A DNA stretch of 64,000 nt from CAVRAZ01 sp963719135 (GTDB taxonomy: Bacteria; Pseudomonadota; Gammaproteobacteria; DSM-19610), in contig CAVRAZ010000011.1 of NCBI GenBank assembly GCA_963719135.1, positions 124,001 to 188,000 on the forward strand. Direction: 5' to 3'. Under the pieces are notes generated by a model. It saw only the letters and a list, made by a program, of their open reading frames with translations, ran no database searches and had not been told where the DNA came from. Each line of letters opens with the position of its first letter. Positions within the stretch are counted from its first letter, which is position 1. A program made the position numbers and the translations under genes. Below, piece after piece: positions 7,952-16,536 of the stretch.

Positions 7952-9736
7952 TCAGTCCGGCTTCCGTTTTTTCTTTTCCTTTTCCTTTCCGGTTTTTTTC
8001 GCTGCGCCGGATTTACGCGGCCGGTCACCGGGTGGGCGCGCCGCTTTCCCACTCGACCCCTCCTCGACGCCGCCGGCCACACTGATCCGCAACTGCTTGC
8101 CGCATACCCAGACCTTCTTGAGGTGCTGGAAGACTTCCTTTGGCATCCCGGCCGGCAGGTCGACCGTGCTATAGCTTTCGTACAGTTTGATCGGTCCGAT
8201 ATAGCGGCTTTCAAGACCGGCTTCGTTGGCGATCGCACCGACGATGTTTTTCGCTTGCACACCGTCATCGCGGCCGATCTCGACGCGGTAGCGTTGTTTG
8301 TCCGGTTGCGGCTGCTCGCCTTTTCTCTCGCGTCCGGCCGGCCTCCCGTGTTTCGCCGGCGCGCGCGGCGTGCCGCGCCCGGTTTCCTCGGCTGCCGCGG
8401 CGACGGCGGGCTTCTCTGCCTTCGATCGCAGCGGCCGCTCGCGCTGCAGCAGATAGGTCAGCGCCGCGGCGATCTCGCTCAGTCCGACGTTGTGTTCGCT
8501 CTGGTATTCGGTGATCAACGCTTCGTAAAACGCAAGGTCCTCGGACGTCAATGTATCCGTTATCGTCTGCCTGAACTGCTGAATGCGACGGTTTGCCACC
8601 GCCTCCAGGCTCGGAAGCTGCATGGGCGTAATGGGCTGGCGCGTCGCTTTCTCGATCGCGCGCAGCAGATGGCGCTCGCGCGGCGCGACGAACAGGATCG
8701 CCTCGCCCTTGCGGCCGGCGCGGCCGGTGCGCCCGATGCGGTGCACGTAGGCTTCGGTATCGTAGGGAATGTCGTAGTTCAACACGTGGCTGATGCGCTC
8801 GACATCCAGACCGCGCGCGGCGACGTCGGTCGCCACGACGATTTCGAGCTTGCCCGCTTTCAGCCGTTCAATGGTCTTCTCGCGCAGGGCCTGATTCATG
8901 TCACCGTTCAGGGCGGCGCAGGCGTAGCCGCGCGCCTCGAGCTTTTCGGCCAGCTCCGCCGTTGCCGTCTTGGTGCGCACGAAGATGAGCATGGCCTCGA
9001 ATTCCTCGGTTTCGAGAATGCGGGTCAACGCGTCCAGCTTGTGCGTGCCGGAAACCTGCCAATAGCGCTGAGACACCGTGGCGACCGTGGTCGTTTTCGA
9101 CTTGATCGCGATCTCGACGGGGTCCCTGAGATGGCGCTGCGCCACGCCGCGGATCGCCGCCGGCATGGTTGCCGAAAACAACGCGACCTGTTTCCGCTCG
9201 GGTGTGTGACTGAGAATCTCCTCCACGTCGTCGATGAACCCCATGCGCAGCATTTCATCCGCTTCGTCCAGCACCAGCGCGGAAAGATTTTCCAGATTCA
9301 ACGATCGGCGGCGCAGATGATCGAGAATGCGTCCGGGCGTTCCGACCACGACCTGGACGCCGCGGCGCAGGTGCTTGAGCTGGATGTCCATGCCCTGGCC
9401 GCCATAGATCGGCAATACGTAGAACCCTTGCAGATACCGCGCGTAGGTCTGCATGGCCTCGGCGACCTGGATCGCCAGCTCGCGCGTTGGCGCCAGCACC
9501 AGCACCTGCGGCTGGCGCAGCCGCGGGTCCAGCCGGCTCAACAGCGGCAATGCGAAGGCGGCCGTCTTGCCGGTGCCGGTTTGCGCCTGCCCCACCAGAT
9601 CGCGGCCTTCCAGCAAAGGTGGAATGCTCTGCGCCTGGATCGGCGACGGCGTTTCGTAACCGACTTCGTCGATCGCTTTCAGTATGGGGGCGGCGAGCGC
9701 GAGTTGCGCGAAGCTGGTGACCGTCTCCGAGGACAT
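7952..9736 (-). CDS. deaD: DEAD-box RNA helicase, DeaD/CsdA type
   Basis: ATP-dependent RNA helicase of 594 residues. Motifs in order: Q motif (TPSPIQAQSIPPLL), AQTGTGKT, PTRELA, TPGR, DEAD, SAT, and the C-terminal helicase set ending HRIGRTGRAGRKG. Residues of about 480-560 (YRVEIGRDDGVQAKNIVGAI...) form the DbpA/CsdA RNA-binding domain, followed by a Lys/Arg-rich tail. Such proteins help ribosome assembly and mRNA decay, especially in the cold. It converges with the lytic transglycosylase gene, with about 20 bases between the stops. Confidence 0.95.
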   Translation of the reverse strand: MSSETVTSFAQLALAAPILKAIDEVGYETPSPIQAQSIPPLLEGRDLVGQAQTGTGKTAAFALPLLSRLDPRLRQPQVLVLAPTRELAIQVAEAMQTYARYLQGFYVLPIYGGQGMDIQLKHLRRGVQVVVGTPGRILDHLRRRSLNLENLSALVLDEADEMLRMGFIDDVEEILSHTPERKQVALFSATMPAAIRGVAQRHLRDPVEIAIKSKTTTVATVSQRYWQVSGTHKLDALTRILETEEFEAMLIFVRTKTATAELAEKLEARGYACAALNGDMNQALREKTIERLKAGKLEIVVATDVAARGLDVERISHVLNYDIPYDTEAYVHRIGRTGRAGRKGEAILFVAPRERHLLRAIEKATRQPITPMQLPSLEAVANRRIQQFRQTITDTLTSEDLAFYEALITEYQSEHNVGLSEIAAALTYLLQRERPLRSKAEKPAVAAAAEETGRGTPRAPAKHGRPAGRERKGEQPQPDKQRYRVEIGRDDGVQAKNIVGAIANEAGLESRYIGPIKLYESYSTVDLPAGMPKEVFQHLKKVWVCGKQLRISVAGGVEEGSSGKAARPPGDRPRKSGAAKKTGKEKEKKKRKPD

Positions 9737-9936
9737 GATTTCCCGCTGGACCGGCGCTCGGCCGGCAAATGAAAAGAAGCGGGATTATACGCCAATCCCG
9801 CGCGGAGAGGCGCCTGCCGGTGAGACCTGCGCAATTCCTCGACGTCCCTGCGGGAGCGGGCTCGCCCGCGAACGCCAGGCAGCGGCACGTCGTGGGCAGC
9901 GTCCGATTCTACAGACGTCACCCGTGCGGGCCATGC

Positions 9937-10359
9937 TCAATCGCGGTCGAAGAGCGCCCGGATGGTTTCGACGCGTCGCCGGTTGACGCCGAAATCGGAG
10001 TAGCCGACACGCGACGCCGACCGCACCTGAATGACACCGGCCGCCTCATCCATCACGCACACCACGTCGTCAACGAACCGGAACACGCGACTGGTGAATT
10101 CAGCGCGCAGGCGCTGCGGCGTACGTTCGATGATTCGGGTGCGCGGCAGTTTGTCCAGCACCTTCTGCAGACGCAGCCACGCCGCGGCGGGCGCGTCGTG
10201 GAAACGCAGGGGTTCGATCCGGTGACCGGGGTCGGTCGCCAGGCTGGAGACGCAATTCGGCGTTGCGGGACAGGGATCGAGCGAGATCGCCTGCGCACCG
10301 GCCGAATCGGCCATCACGACCACCACCACCAGAATGCACCCGACGAGCCTGCTGCACAT
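9937..10359 (-). CDS. DUF1499 domain-containing exported protein
   Basis: A 140-residue protein with a signal peptide (CILVVVVVMADSAGAQA) followed by the DUF1499 core: CPATPNCVSSLATDPGHRIEPL, then AEFTSRVFRFVDDVVCVMDE and the conserved ending SRVGYSDFGVNRRRVETIRALF. The function of DUF1499 is not known. The gene stands alone, with about 200 bases to the helicase gene upstream of which it lies back to front. Confidence 0.85.
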   Translation of the reverse strand: MCSRLVGCILVVVVVMADSAGAQAISLDPCPATPNCVSSLATDPGHRIEPLRFHDAPAAAWLRLQKVLDKLPRTRIIERTPQRLRAEFTSRVFRFVDDVVCVMDEAAGVIQVRSASRVGYSDFGVNRRRVETIRALFDRD

Positions 10360-10592
10360 CGCATATACCCTGAGCTACCTTGGCAAATTCCCGCACGTGC
10401 CCTGCCTCACGCGGGTCTTGAGCAAACCCGAACCGCGTGTCGTGTTCGACCATTACGCCGCCGGCCGTTACGAATTGTCGCAGAACGCGCCGCCGGTGCC
10501 CAGGTGGGCCGACCGGCTCCCAGGCGCGGGACCGGTCTTGAACCATCGTACCCGCGGCGCCGCAAACGGCAACTGTGCTAAGGTCTGGCGCC

Positions 10593-11078
10593 ATGGATAC
10601 CCTCAGTCATGCCCTGTGGGGCGCTGGCCTCTACGGATACCGTGGACACTTCTGGCTGGCGCTGTTCTTCGGTGCCTTTCCGGACCTGTTCTCCTTCGGC
10701 ATTTTCCTGGTCATGCGACTGGTCACCGGCCAACTGACGCCCGGGCCGCCGCCTTTGTCCAGCATCCCCGACTGGCTGTTCACAAGCTATGACATTACAC
10801 ACAGCGCGTTGATCGCGGGCGCCGCCATCGCGTCAGTGGCTGCCTTTCGCAGGGATCTGGCGTTCGCGATGCTGGGTTGGCCGTTTCATATCCTGCTCGA
10901 CGCACCCTTTCACTCGGCGGCCTATTTCCCGACCCGGATATTCTATCCGGTCTCGGATTTCTATATCGACGGCGTTCCCTGGAGCAATCCCTGGATCTGG
11001 TATCCGAACCTTGCGGGCATACTGGTGCTGTACACTTGGCGCCGCCAATTCCGTCGCGGGGCCACGGGCAAACATTGA
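10593..11078 (+). CDS. Membrane protein related to the YdjM/DUF457 metal-dependent hydrolases
   Basis: A 161-residue membrane protein. MDTLSHALWG at the N-terminus, the GAFPDLFSF stretch, YDITHS and HILLDAPFHSA give the His/Asp pattern (SHALWG, PD, THS, LD-x2-FH) of YdjM-like putative metal-dependent hydrolases embedded in membrane helices. The ATG is preceded by AAGGT at a good distance. No substrate is known. It is followed at once by the 11084-11138 inverted repeat, which may end its transcript. Confidence 0.7.
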   Translation: MDTLSHALWGAGLYGYRGHFWLALFFGAFPDLFSFGIFLVMRLVTGQLTPGPPPLSSIPDWLFTSYDITHSALIAGAAIASVAAFRRDLAFAMLGWPFHILLDAPFHSAAYFPTRIFYPVSDFYIDGVPWSNPWIWYPNLAGILVLYTWRRQFRRGATGKH

Positions 11079-11083
11079 CTACG

Positions 11084-11138
11084 AACCGCAATGGACGCGA
11101 CGCTTCAGGGTTAACGAAGCGTCGCGTCCTTTGCGGTT
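11084..11138. repeat. Palindromic repeat, short member of the AACCGC-AAGGACGCGA family
   Basis: GGACGCGACGCTTC and GAAGCGTCGCGTCC form a 14-bp perfect stem with an 8-base loop; outside it AACCGCAA pairs with TTTGCGGTT. It starts 6 bases after the preceding stop and may serve as a terminator. The outer words recur in the larger inverted-repeat elements at 41187-41575 and 50853-51110. Confidence 0.75.
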
Positions 11139-11152
11139 AAATTTCCCGCCGC

Positions 11153-12091
11153 TCACCGCTCCATGGCGCGCTCGATATCGGCCAGCGTCTGCAGGAATCG
11201 GTCAAGTTCCGGCCCGCCGAGCGCCACCGCGCGGCGCGCGTGCCACAGTGCACGTTCGTATTCGCCGGTTTCGGCCAGCACCTGCGCGAGATTGTTGTGG
11301 GCGGCAGCGAAATCGGGATGCGCCTGCGTCAGTTGCAGCAGCAGGTCGCGCGCGCCCTGGCGATCACCCTGCCGGTAACGCAGATTACTCAGTCCGAAGC
11401 CCAGCCAGCGGCTGTCCGGCCACCGTTCAAGACCGGCCCTGTAGGCCGTTTCCACCGCGTCCGGCGCAGCGCCTCGCTCGAAATCCGTGACCGCCTGAAA
11501 GTACGCCGCTTCGTCGGCGCCTGCCGGCAGTTCCCCGGGGGTCAGCACGACCAGCGCCCAGTGCCGGGCGCGCGCCCAGGTGCGTTCGAATACTCTGAGC
11601 CTGACCGCATAACGCGCGATGCGCCCCGAACGCAGCAGCAGGCGCCCGCGCCCCAGGTCGTAACCGACCGCCACGGCATAGTGCCACTGCTGATACCAGT
11701 TCAAACCCAGATTCTGGAACACCAGCACGGGCCGGCCGTCGTCGATCTGTTCCAGCACCGCGTCCAGGGTTTGCGGCAACCGATAGGCCAGGCGGCCGTG
11801 GCGGCGCGCGGCCGCCTGCATCTCGACCGTGAAACTCCCGTGGCGCCCGGGCACGTAGACATCCGCGACCAGCGCTTCGGGCAAGACATTGACACCGCTG
11901 GCTTGCAGCAGGGTCGCAAGCGCCGCCGGCCCGCACAGGTATTGTTCCTGGGGGAAGAACGGAACCCAGCTCAGCTCGACCGGCGCGCGCGGCCCGGTCT
12001 CCGCGCGCTGCAACAACCGGTCGCTCTGAGGTGTGTCCGCGCAGGCGATCAGCAGAAATGAAAGGTGGGCGACCAGCGCCCACCTCAACAT
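11153..12091 (-). CDS. PA2778-family cysteine peptidase lipoprotein with TPR tail
   Basis: A 312-residue protein. It has a lipoprotein signal with lipobox LIAC, a C39-like papain-fold domain with the nucleophile in QEQYLCGPAALATLL (near residue 54) and the partner His in WYQQWHYAVAVGYD, then tetratricopeptide helices from about residue 195 (AETGEYERALWHARRAVALGG). Together with the next upstream gene this is the PA2778/PA2779 pair named after Pseudomonas aeruginosa. The pairing suggests the peptidase acts on or with the small PA2779-type protein, but no substrate is established. Confidence 0.88.
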   Translation of the reverse strand: MLRWALVAHLSFLLIACADTPQSDRLLQRAETGPRAPVELSWVPFFPQEQYLCGPAALATLLQASGVNVLPEALVADVYVPGRHGSFTVEMQAAARRHGRLAYRLPQTLDAVLEQIDDGRPVLVFQNLGLNWYQQWHYAVAVGYDLGRGRLLLRSGRIARYAVRLRVFERTWARARHWALVVLTPGELPAGADEAAYFQAVTDFERGAAPDAVETAYRAGLERWPDSRWLGFGLSNLRYRQGDRQGARDLLLQLTQAHPDFAAAHNNLAQVLAETGEYERALWHARRAVALGGPELDRFLQTLADIERAMER

Positions 12092-12135
12092 GCGTTGCGT
12101 CCAGAGAGAACCGGCGCGACCGGTTCCGCCGCCGG

Positions 12136-12522
12136 CTAGATACGCGGGAATATGTCGGTCACTCCGGCCAGCTCGAGAATCAGCAGGATCAGAAAGACAA
12201 TCAAGACGGCCTCAAGCGTGCCCGCGCCCGCCGGCAGCTCTTCCAGCCTGCCGTGCAGCATCGCCACTTCGGCGTTGGTCAGGCTGTCGACGCGCGCAAG
12301 CGCATCGGCCGGATCGACACCCATGGCCGACATCTGTCTTCTGACATCATCGCGCGCGAGCATTGCCTTGAGTTCGTCGCGCTGCTGATCGCCGCGCATC
12401 GATTCCGCCAGCGCCTGACTGGTCACCATCGCCGCGAAGCTCATCTGCTGAAAGCCGGTCGACAAAAAAACCGCCGCGACGAACTGACATAACCATCGTT
12501 TGTAGACCGATCGCCTGCTCAT
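12136..12522 (-). CDS. PA2779-family small membrane protein
   Basis: A 128-residue protein: hydrophobic N-terminus (WLCQFVAAVFLSTGFQQMSFA), a middle stretch with DDVRRQMSAMGVDPADALARVDSLTNAEVAML, and a C-terminal membrane helix (LEAVLIVFLILLILELAGVTDIFP). This is the PA2779 pattern. It is just upstream of the cysteine peptidase gene on the same strand, about 45 bases apart, so the two form an operon. The role is unknown; a bacteriocin-like or secreted-substrate relationship with the C39-like peptidase would be inference only. Confidence 0.85.
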   Translation of the reverse strand: MSRRSVYKRWLCQFVAAVFLSTGFQQMSFAAMVTSQALAESMRGDQQRDELKAMLARDDVRRQMSAMGVDPADALARVDSLTNAEVAMLHGRLEELPAGAGTLEAVLIVFLILLILELAGVTDIFPRI

Positions 12523-12720
12523 TCTGTTACCCCTCGAAGTCGGATGCCTTGAATATCTTTCGCCACAAACGCGCGTGAATGGGAATCACTTATAGCAAGC
12601 TTCGTCCCGAAATCCTAGCCGCGGCGGCTGTGCACAGCGGAAATCGGCACGATCGCCGCCTGCACGTTGTCCGCGGCCACCTGAACTGTTTCAACCTGAC
12701 GACAGTCGCCGGGACGCCAA

Positions 12721-13143
12721 TCAGCGCGCGCACGCCGCGCAGACATCCACGAAATCATAAATCAGGTAGCGCGCCGCGAGCGGCGCCAGCGTATTCCTGA
12801 CCGCGGCCTGATGCAGAGGATGGTGCTGGTAGGCGTCCAGATCGGCCCGGCTGTCGAACACCAGGTACAGTCCGACATCGAAGCTGTCATCGACCGCCTG
12901 CCGGCCGCTGGGCACGGCGCGACCGACGCGCACCTCGCGGACACCGGGTATGCGCTGCAGATCGCGCGTTGCCGTGACGAGTTGATCGATCTGCCCGCCG
13001 TCGTCCGGCGCCTTCAACCAGATGAACACGACATGAACGTAACGGCTCCCTGGCTCCACCGGATGGCCTTGTCCGGCACAGGCTGACAGGAGCAGGCACA
13101 GGAATAAGGGCGCATACCGCGGCACGCGGTCAGACCATGACAT
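12721..13143 (-). CDS. Dabb-family (stress-responsive alpha/beta barrel) lipoprotein
   Basis: A 140-residue protein with a lipobox (LLLSAC) and then a ferredoxin-like Dabb domain: RYVHVVFIWLK at the start of the first strand, LQRIPGVREVRVGRAV, FDVGLYLVFDSRADLDAYQHHPLH, and a final AARYLIYDFV. These are diagnostic Dabb blocks. The ATG chosen overlaps the end of the upstream patatin gene by 14 bases, implying coupling. The biochemical role is unknown. Confidence 0.85.
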   Translation of the reverse strand: MSWSDRVPRYAPLFLCLLLSACAGQGHPVEPGSRYVHVVFIWLKAPDDGGQIDQLVTATRDLQRIPGVREVRVGRAVPSGRQAVDDSFDVGLYLVFDSRADLDAYQHHPLHQAAVRNTLAPLAARYLIYDFVDVCAACAR

Positions 13144-14053
13144 GACGTATTTCGTCCTGCAGACGCCGCACACAGTTGGCGCCTTCGTTGATCGCGTCCG
13201 CCGCACGGTGGAATTCGAGCAGGCCGATGCCGGCCAGTCGCGGCGCAAGCAGGATGTCCGGCGGATCGCCCGCCATTCGGCTGCGGGTGATGCGATCCTG
13301 AACGATGCTCATCGAACCGGCGATCGCCTCGTATAGGCTGGGCGTACCCCCGCGGGGACCCTTGACCGGAAACAGCGACGCCGAATACTCGCGCAGCTTC
13401 TGCATGAACCCCGTGTCCGCCGCGGACGGCTCGCGGGTCCCGCCCTTGTCGTGGTGCGCGGACTTCTTGCCGACGACATCGGCGTTCAGATTCACGGCAA
13501 TCACGAGATCGGCGCCCAGCACCCTGCACAGCGACACCGGCACCGGATTGACCAGACCGCCGTCGATCAGCCAGCGGTCCTCGTCCTCGATCGGCGGAAA
13601 CAGTCCCGGCAATGCCATCGACGCCCAGATCGCCTGCATCACCGACCCGCGCGTAAACCAGATTTCGCGGCCGGATTCCAGATCGGTCGCGACCGTCGCG
13701 AAATGCTTGTCCAGTTGTTCGATCTCCGCGGTCTCGTCGCACACGTGCTCAACCAGAAATCCACGCAGGCGGTCCTTGTCGACGAAACCGTTCAGCGTGA
13801 TGTTGAGTTCGAAGAACCGCGCGACGTTGAGCTTGGTGAGTGAACGCACCCAGGTATCCAGACTGTCCAGCCGCCCCGCCGCATAGGACGCGCCGACCAG
13901 GGCGCCGATCGAGCAGCCGCACACGACCTCCGGCGCTATCCCCATGGCCAGCAGTTCCTGAATCACGCCGATGTGAGCCCAGCCGCGCGAAGCGCCGCTG
14001 CCCAGGGCGATGCCGACGCGCGGTCTGGTGGAATTTCGGCTCTTGCTTGTCAC
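13130..14053 (-). CDS. rssA: Patatin-like phospholipase (RssA/NTE type)
   Basis: A 307-residue serine hydrolase of the patatin family. The oxyanion loop is GSGASRGWAHIGV (residues 18-30), the nucleophile elbow is GCSIGALVGASYAAG (G-x-S-x-G), and the catalytic Asp is in WLIDGGLVNPVPVSL. Both members of the Ser-Asp dyad are present, so activity is expected on phospholipid acyl chains or other esters. The start is a GTG. The gene lies between mtnD and the Dabb lipoprotein gene on the same strand. Confidence 0.9.
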   Translation of the reverse strand: MTSKSRNSTRPRVGIALGSGASRGWAHIGVIQELLAMGIAPEVVCGCSIGALVGASYAAGRLDSLDTWVRSLTKLNVARFFELNITLNGFVDKDRLRGFLVEHVCDETAEIEQLDKHFATVATDLESGREIWFTRGSVMQAIWASMALPGLFPPIEDEDRWLIDGGLVNPVPVSLCRVLGADLVIAVNLNADVVGKKSAHHDKGGTREPSAADTGFMQKLREYSASLFPVKGPRGGTPSLYEAIAGSMSIVQDRITRSRMAGDPPDILLAPRLAGIGLLEFHRAADAINEGANCVRRLQDEIRHVMV

Positions 14054-14086
14054 CGGCGGTATCGGGGGCGTGGCGTGCTGCGCCGG

Positions 14087-14626
14087 TCAGAAGCGCGGGA
14101 ATCGCTCGGCGATGGGGCTGCCGGTAAAACGCGCCACCCATCCCGCGGGGTTGCAGAACAGGCGGATCGCCGTGAAGCGCGGTGCGCCGCCCATGTCGAA
14201 CCAGTGCGGCGTATTTGCCGGCACGCCGATCAGATCGTCCTTGCAGCAGCGCAGGCAATAGACACGGTCGCCGATGTGCAGCGTAAACAGGCCTTCGCCG
14301 CTGACGAAAAAGCGCACCTCGTCTTCGGCGTGCGTATGCTCGCTGAGGAATTTGTCCCGCAGCGCCTGCCTGTCCGGGTGATCCGGAAACATGCTGACCA
14401 CGTCGGCGGTGACGTAACCGCCTTCGCGCTTGAGCCGGCGGATATCGTCGGCATACGCAGCCAGTACGTCGTCCGGCCGCATGTCCGGCGTGACGTCCAG
14501 TGACGCGTGCCAGCGTTCGAACCGCACGTCGGCTCCGCTCAGCAGACGCGCGATCTCGCCGCCGTCGGTCGTATGCCCCAGCACCGTCTCCGGATCGTCG
14601 GCGGCATAAATCGTCAGTTCGCTCAT
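14087..14626 (-). CDS. mtnD: Acireductone dioxygenase
   Basis: A 179-residue cupin of the methionine salvage pathway. It oxidises acireductone to the keto acid precursor of methionine (Fe form). The metal ligands are visible: His-His-Glu in SEHTHAEDEVRFFVSG and the late His in VPANTPHWFDMG. The start overlaps the mtnC stop by four bases (ATGA), so translation is coupled. The order mtnB-mtnC-mtnD follows the order of reactions. Confidence 0.96.
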   Translation of the reverse strand: MSELTIYAADDPETVLGHTTDGGEIARLLSGADVRFERWHASLDVTPDMRPDDVLAAYADDIRRLKREGGYVTADVVSMFPDHPDRQALRDKFLSEHTHAEDEVRFFVSGEGLFTLHIGDRVYCLRCCKDDLIGVPANTPHWFDMGGAPRFTAIRLFCNPAGWVARFTGSPIAERFPRF

Positions 14627-15318
14627 CGCTGCGCCCTCGCTGCGTCGATGGAAATGTCGTCGAAAGTCTTCGCCTGCGGATGCCGGGAAGCGACCGGCGC
14701 GCCGCGCACCAGTTGGCGGACCTGCATGCCGGCTTCGCGCGCCGCGTCCAGCTCCTCGCTAATGTCCGACAGAAACAGGATCTCGGCCGCCGGCCGGCCG
14801 ATCGCCTGCGCGATCGTACGATAGGCGTCGGCCTCACGCTTGGCGCCGGTCGTGGTGTCGAAGTAGCCGCTGAACCAGGGCGTCAGATCGCCGTATCCGG
14901 TATGACCGAACAACAGCTTCTGCGCCTTCACCGAACCGGACGAAAAAATATAGAGCGGCACGCCCTGCTCATGCCAGCGCTTCAGGTTCGCATAGGCATC
15001 GGCGTAGAGGTGGCCGCGGAAGTCGCCCTGCCGGAAACCGGTTTCCCAGATCAGCCCTTGCAGTTGCTTCAGCGGCGTAATCTTGCGGTCGGCGGCGGTC
15101 CAGTCCAGCAGGCACGCGATCACGGCCTCGTCGTGCGTGTCCGGCGCGTTCATGTCGGCGCGGACAGCGTCGAGAATAGCCCGCACCGCCGCGTCCGTTG
15201 CATGCCTGCGCACGAAGTCGGGCAGCCGTTGGGCCGCGTAGGGAAACAGCACCTTGTGCACGAATTCGATGTCCGTCGTGGTGCCCTCGATATCGGTGAC
15301 AATCGCGGAGACGCTCAT
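14623..15318 (-). CDS. mtnC: Enolase-phosphatase E1
   Basis: A 231-residue HAD-family enzyme that both enolises and dephosphorylates diketomethylthiopentyl phosphate to acireductone. The nucleophile motif is IVTDIEGTTTDIEFVHKVLFPYA, the second motif is IFSSGSVKAQKLLFGH and the fourth is ILFLSDISEELDAAREAGM. It overlaps mtnB upstream and mtnD downstream by ATGA junctions. Confidence is high because all HAD motifs and the MtnC-specific insert are present. Confidence 0.96.
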   Translation of the reverse strand: MSVSAIVTDIEGTTTDIEFVHKVLFPYAAQRLPDFVRRHATDAAVRAILDAVRADMNAPDTHDEAVIACLLDWTAADRKITPLKQLQGLIWETGFRQGDFRGHLYADAYANLKRWHEQGVPLYIFSSGSVKAQKLLFGHTGYGDLTPWFSGYFDTTTGAKREADAYRTIAQAIGRPAAEILFLSDISEELDAAREAGMQVRQLVRGAPVASRHPQAKTFDDISIDAARAQR

Positions 15319-15974
15319 GACACCACCGGATAACCGCCGGCCCGGCGCGCTTCCAGCTCGCAGGCGAACAGAAATTCGAAACCTTCGACATGGCGCTTGG
15401 CGTGGGCGACATCCGCGCCCCAGGCATAGAGACCGTGCCCGCGCACCAGGAATCCCGGCTGATGGATGTCGCGCTTCCAGTCGCGCGCCAGGCGGTCGGC
15501 CAGCGCCGCCATGTCCTGGGTGTTGTCGAAGATGCGCACGCGTATCGGCGCATCGTGGGTCCGGTTCCCGGCCAGCGCCTTCTGCATTTCATACCCGCTC
15601 AGCGTCAGCCATTCGGAGGCTTCCAGGCGCGACAGCACGGTCGCCGCCACGGAATGCGTGTGCAGGACGGCGCCGATGGCGGCGTCGAGTTCGTACAGTT
15701 TCGCGTGCAGCAGCGTTTCCGCCGACGCCGTCAGATCGCTGTCCAGCGCCCGGCCGGCCAGATCGGCACGCAAGAGACGCTGTTCGGTCAGCCGGCCCTT
15801 GTCGCCGCCGGACGCGGTAATGGTCATGCAGTCGCCCGTCAACCGACGCGAATAGTTTCCACCGGTCGCCAGACACCAGCCGTGCCGATGAAACTCGCGG
15901 ACGGCATCGATCAGTTCCTGGTTATCGGTTGACGTGGCCAAGGGCCCTTCCCTTCGTTGCGCCTGATCGCGCAT
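15315..15974 (-). CDS. mtnB: Methylthioribulose-1-phosphate dehydratase
   Basis: Class II aldolase-like zinc enzyme of methionine salvage. The core reads GWCLATGGNYSRRL, TASGGDKGRL, then the zinc ligands in VLHTHSVAATVLSR and GFLVRGHGLYAWG. The ATG at 15974 gives 219 residues but lacks a ribosome site. A TTG at 15941 has a GAAGGGAAGG stretch just upstream and gives 208 residues, so it may be the true start. First gene of mtnBCD; mtnA and mtnP or mtnN are not in the window. Confidence 0.93.
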   Translation of the reverse strand: MRDQAQRREGPLATSTDNQELIDAVREFHRHGWCLATGGNYSRRLTGDCMTITASGGDKGRLTEQRLLRADLAGRALDSDLTASAETLLHAKLYELDAAIGAVLHTHSVAATVLSRLEASEWLTLSGYEMQKALAGNRTHDAPIRVRIFDNTQDMAALADRLARDWKRDIHQPGFLVRGHGLYAWGADVAHAKRHVEGFEFLFACELEARRAGGYPVVS

Positions 15975-16032
15975 TGTTGACGAGCGGCCACGGCGGCGCA
16001 AGACGCGGCGGCCGCGCGGCGGGCGGGCGGGC

Positions 16033-16281
16033 TCAGTCGAGCCAGCGGACGAGGTAGTAAAGCTGCTGGCTTTCCGACGACGTGGAGGGACCGGCCACCA
16101 CCGCCGCGTGGCGATGCCGCGCCGGGTCGGCCGCCGCGCGCGCAGCGGCTTCCGAGTCTTTGACCTCGACGCAGTTGGCGGACAGACGCTTCTTCTTTTT
16201 GGGCGCGTAAACCACCGCAAAACATTCCTTGACGACCGAGCCGGCCCGGTCCGCCATCAGGCCGTAGATCGAAACGCCCAC
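16033..16281 (-). CDS. Small conserved-type protein paired with an FmdB-like gene, function unknown
   Basis: An 82-residue protein beginning with GTG directly after the TAA of the upstream gene (no gap), so its translation is coupled to it. The N-terminus reads GVSIYGLMADRAGSVVKECFAVVYAPKKKKRLSAN and the C-terminus SQQLYYLVRWLD. No domain is recognised. There is one Cys in each half, and a Lys-rich turn in the middle. The tight junction with the zinc-ribbon gene is the main evidence that it is real. Confidence 0.6.
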   Translation of the reverse strand: MGVSIYGLMADRAGSVVKECFAVVYAPKKKKRLSANCVEVKDSEAAARAAADPARHRHAAVVAGPSTSSESQQLYYLVRWLD

Positions 16282-16536
16282 TTACTCGAACCCGCAGCGC
16301 CCGCCGCCGCAGCAGGCGCCGGTCGCGCACGGCGGCGCCGAGTCGCCGAGGTTTCCGCTGCTGACGATCTGGCCGCCGGTCGCCAGGCGCCGCACCGGCG
16401 CGCTGCCCGGCGTGGTCCCCGGATCGATGCCCGCGCGCTCGCTCAGATCGGCCCAGGTGGCCAGCGTTTCATTCAGGCGGTGCTTGACTTCGACGACCCG
16501 CCCGTTGTCGTCACAGCGATAATCATAGGTCGGCAT
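16282..16536 (-). CDS. FmdB-like zinc-ribbon protein with altered N-terminal ribbon
   Basis: An 84-residue protein. MPTYDYRC at the start is the FmdB opening, but the usual second Cys of the CxxC knuckle is missing (YRCDDNG). The C-terminus is a Cys cluster (CATGACCGGGRCGFE) that could bind metal instead. The middle, RLNETLATWADLSERAGID, is typical of a subgroup of these proteins in proteobacteria. The molecular role is unknown. It is the first gene of a two-gene unit and its upstream region is DnaA-box element A. Confidence 0.75.
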   Translation of the reverse strand: MPTYDYRCDDNGRVVEVKHRLNETLATWADLSERAGIDPGTTPGSAPVRRLATGGQIVSSGNLGDSAPPCATGACCGGGRCGFE

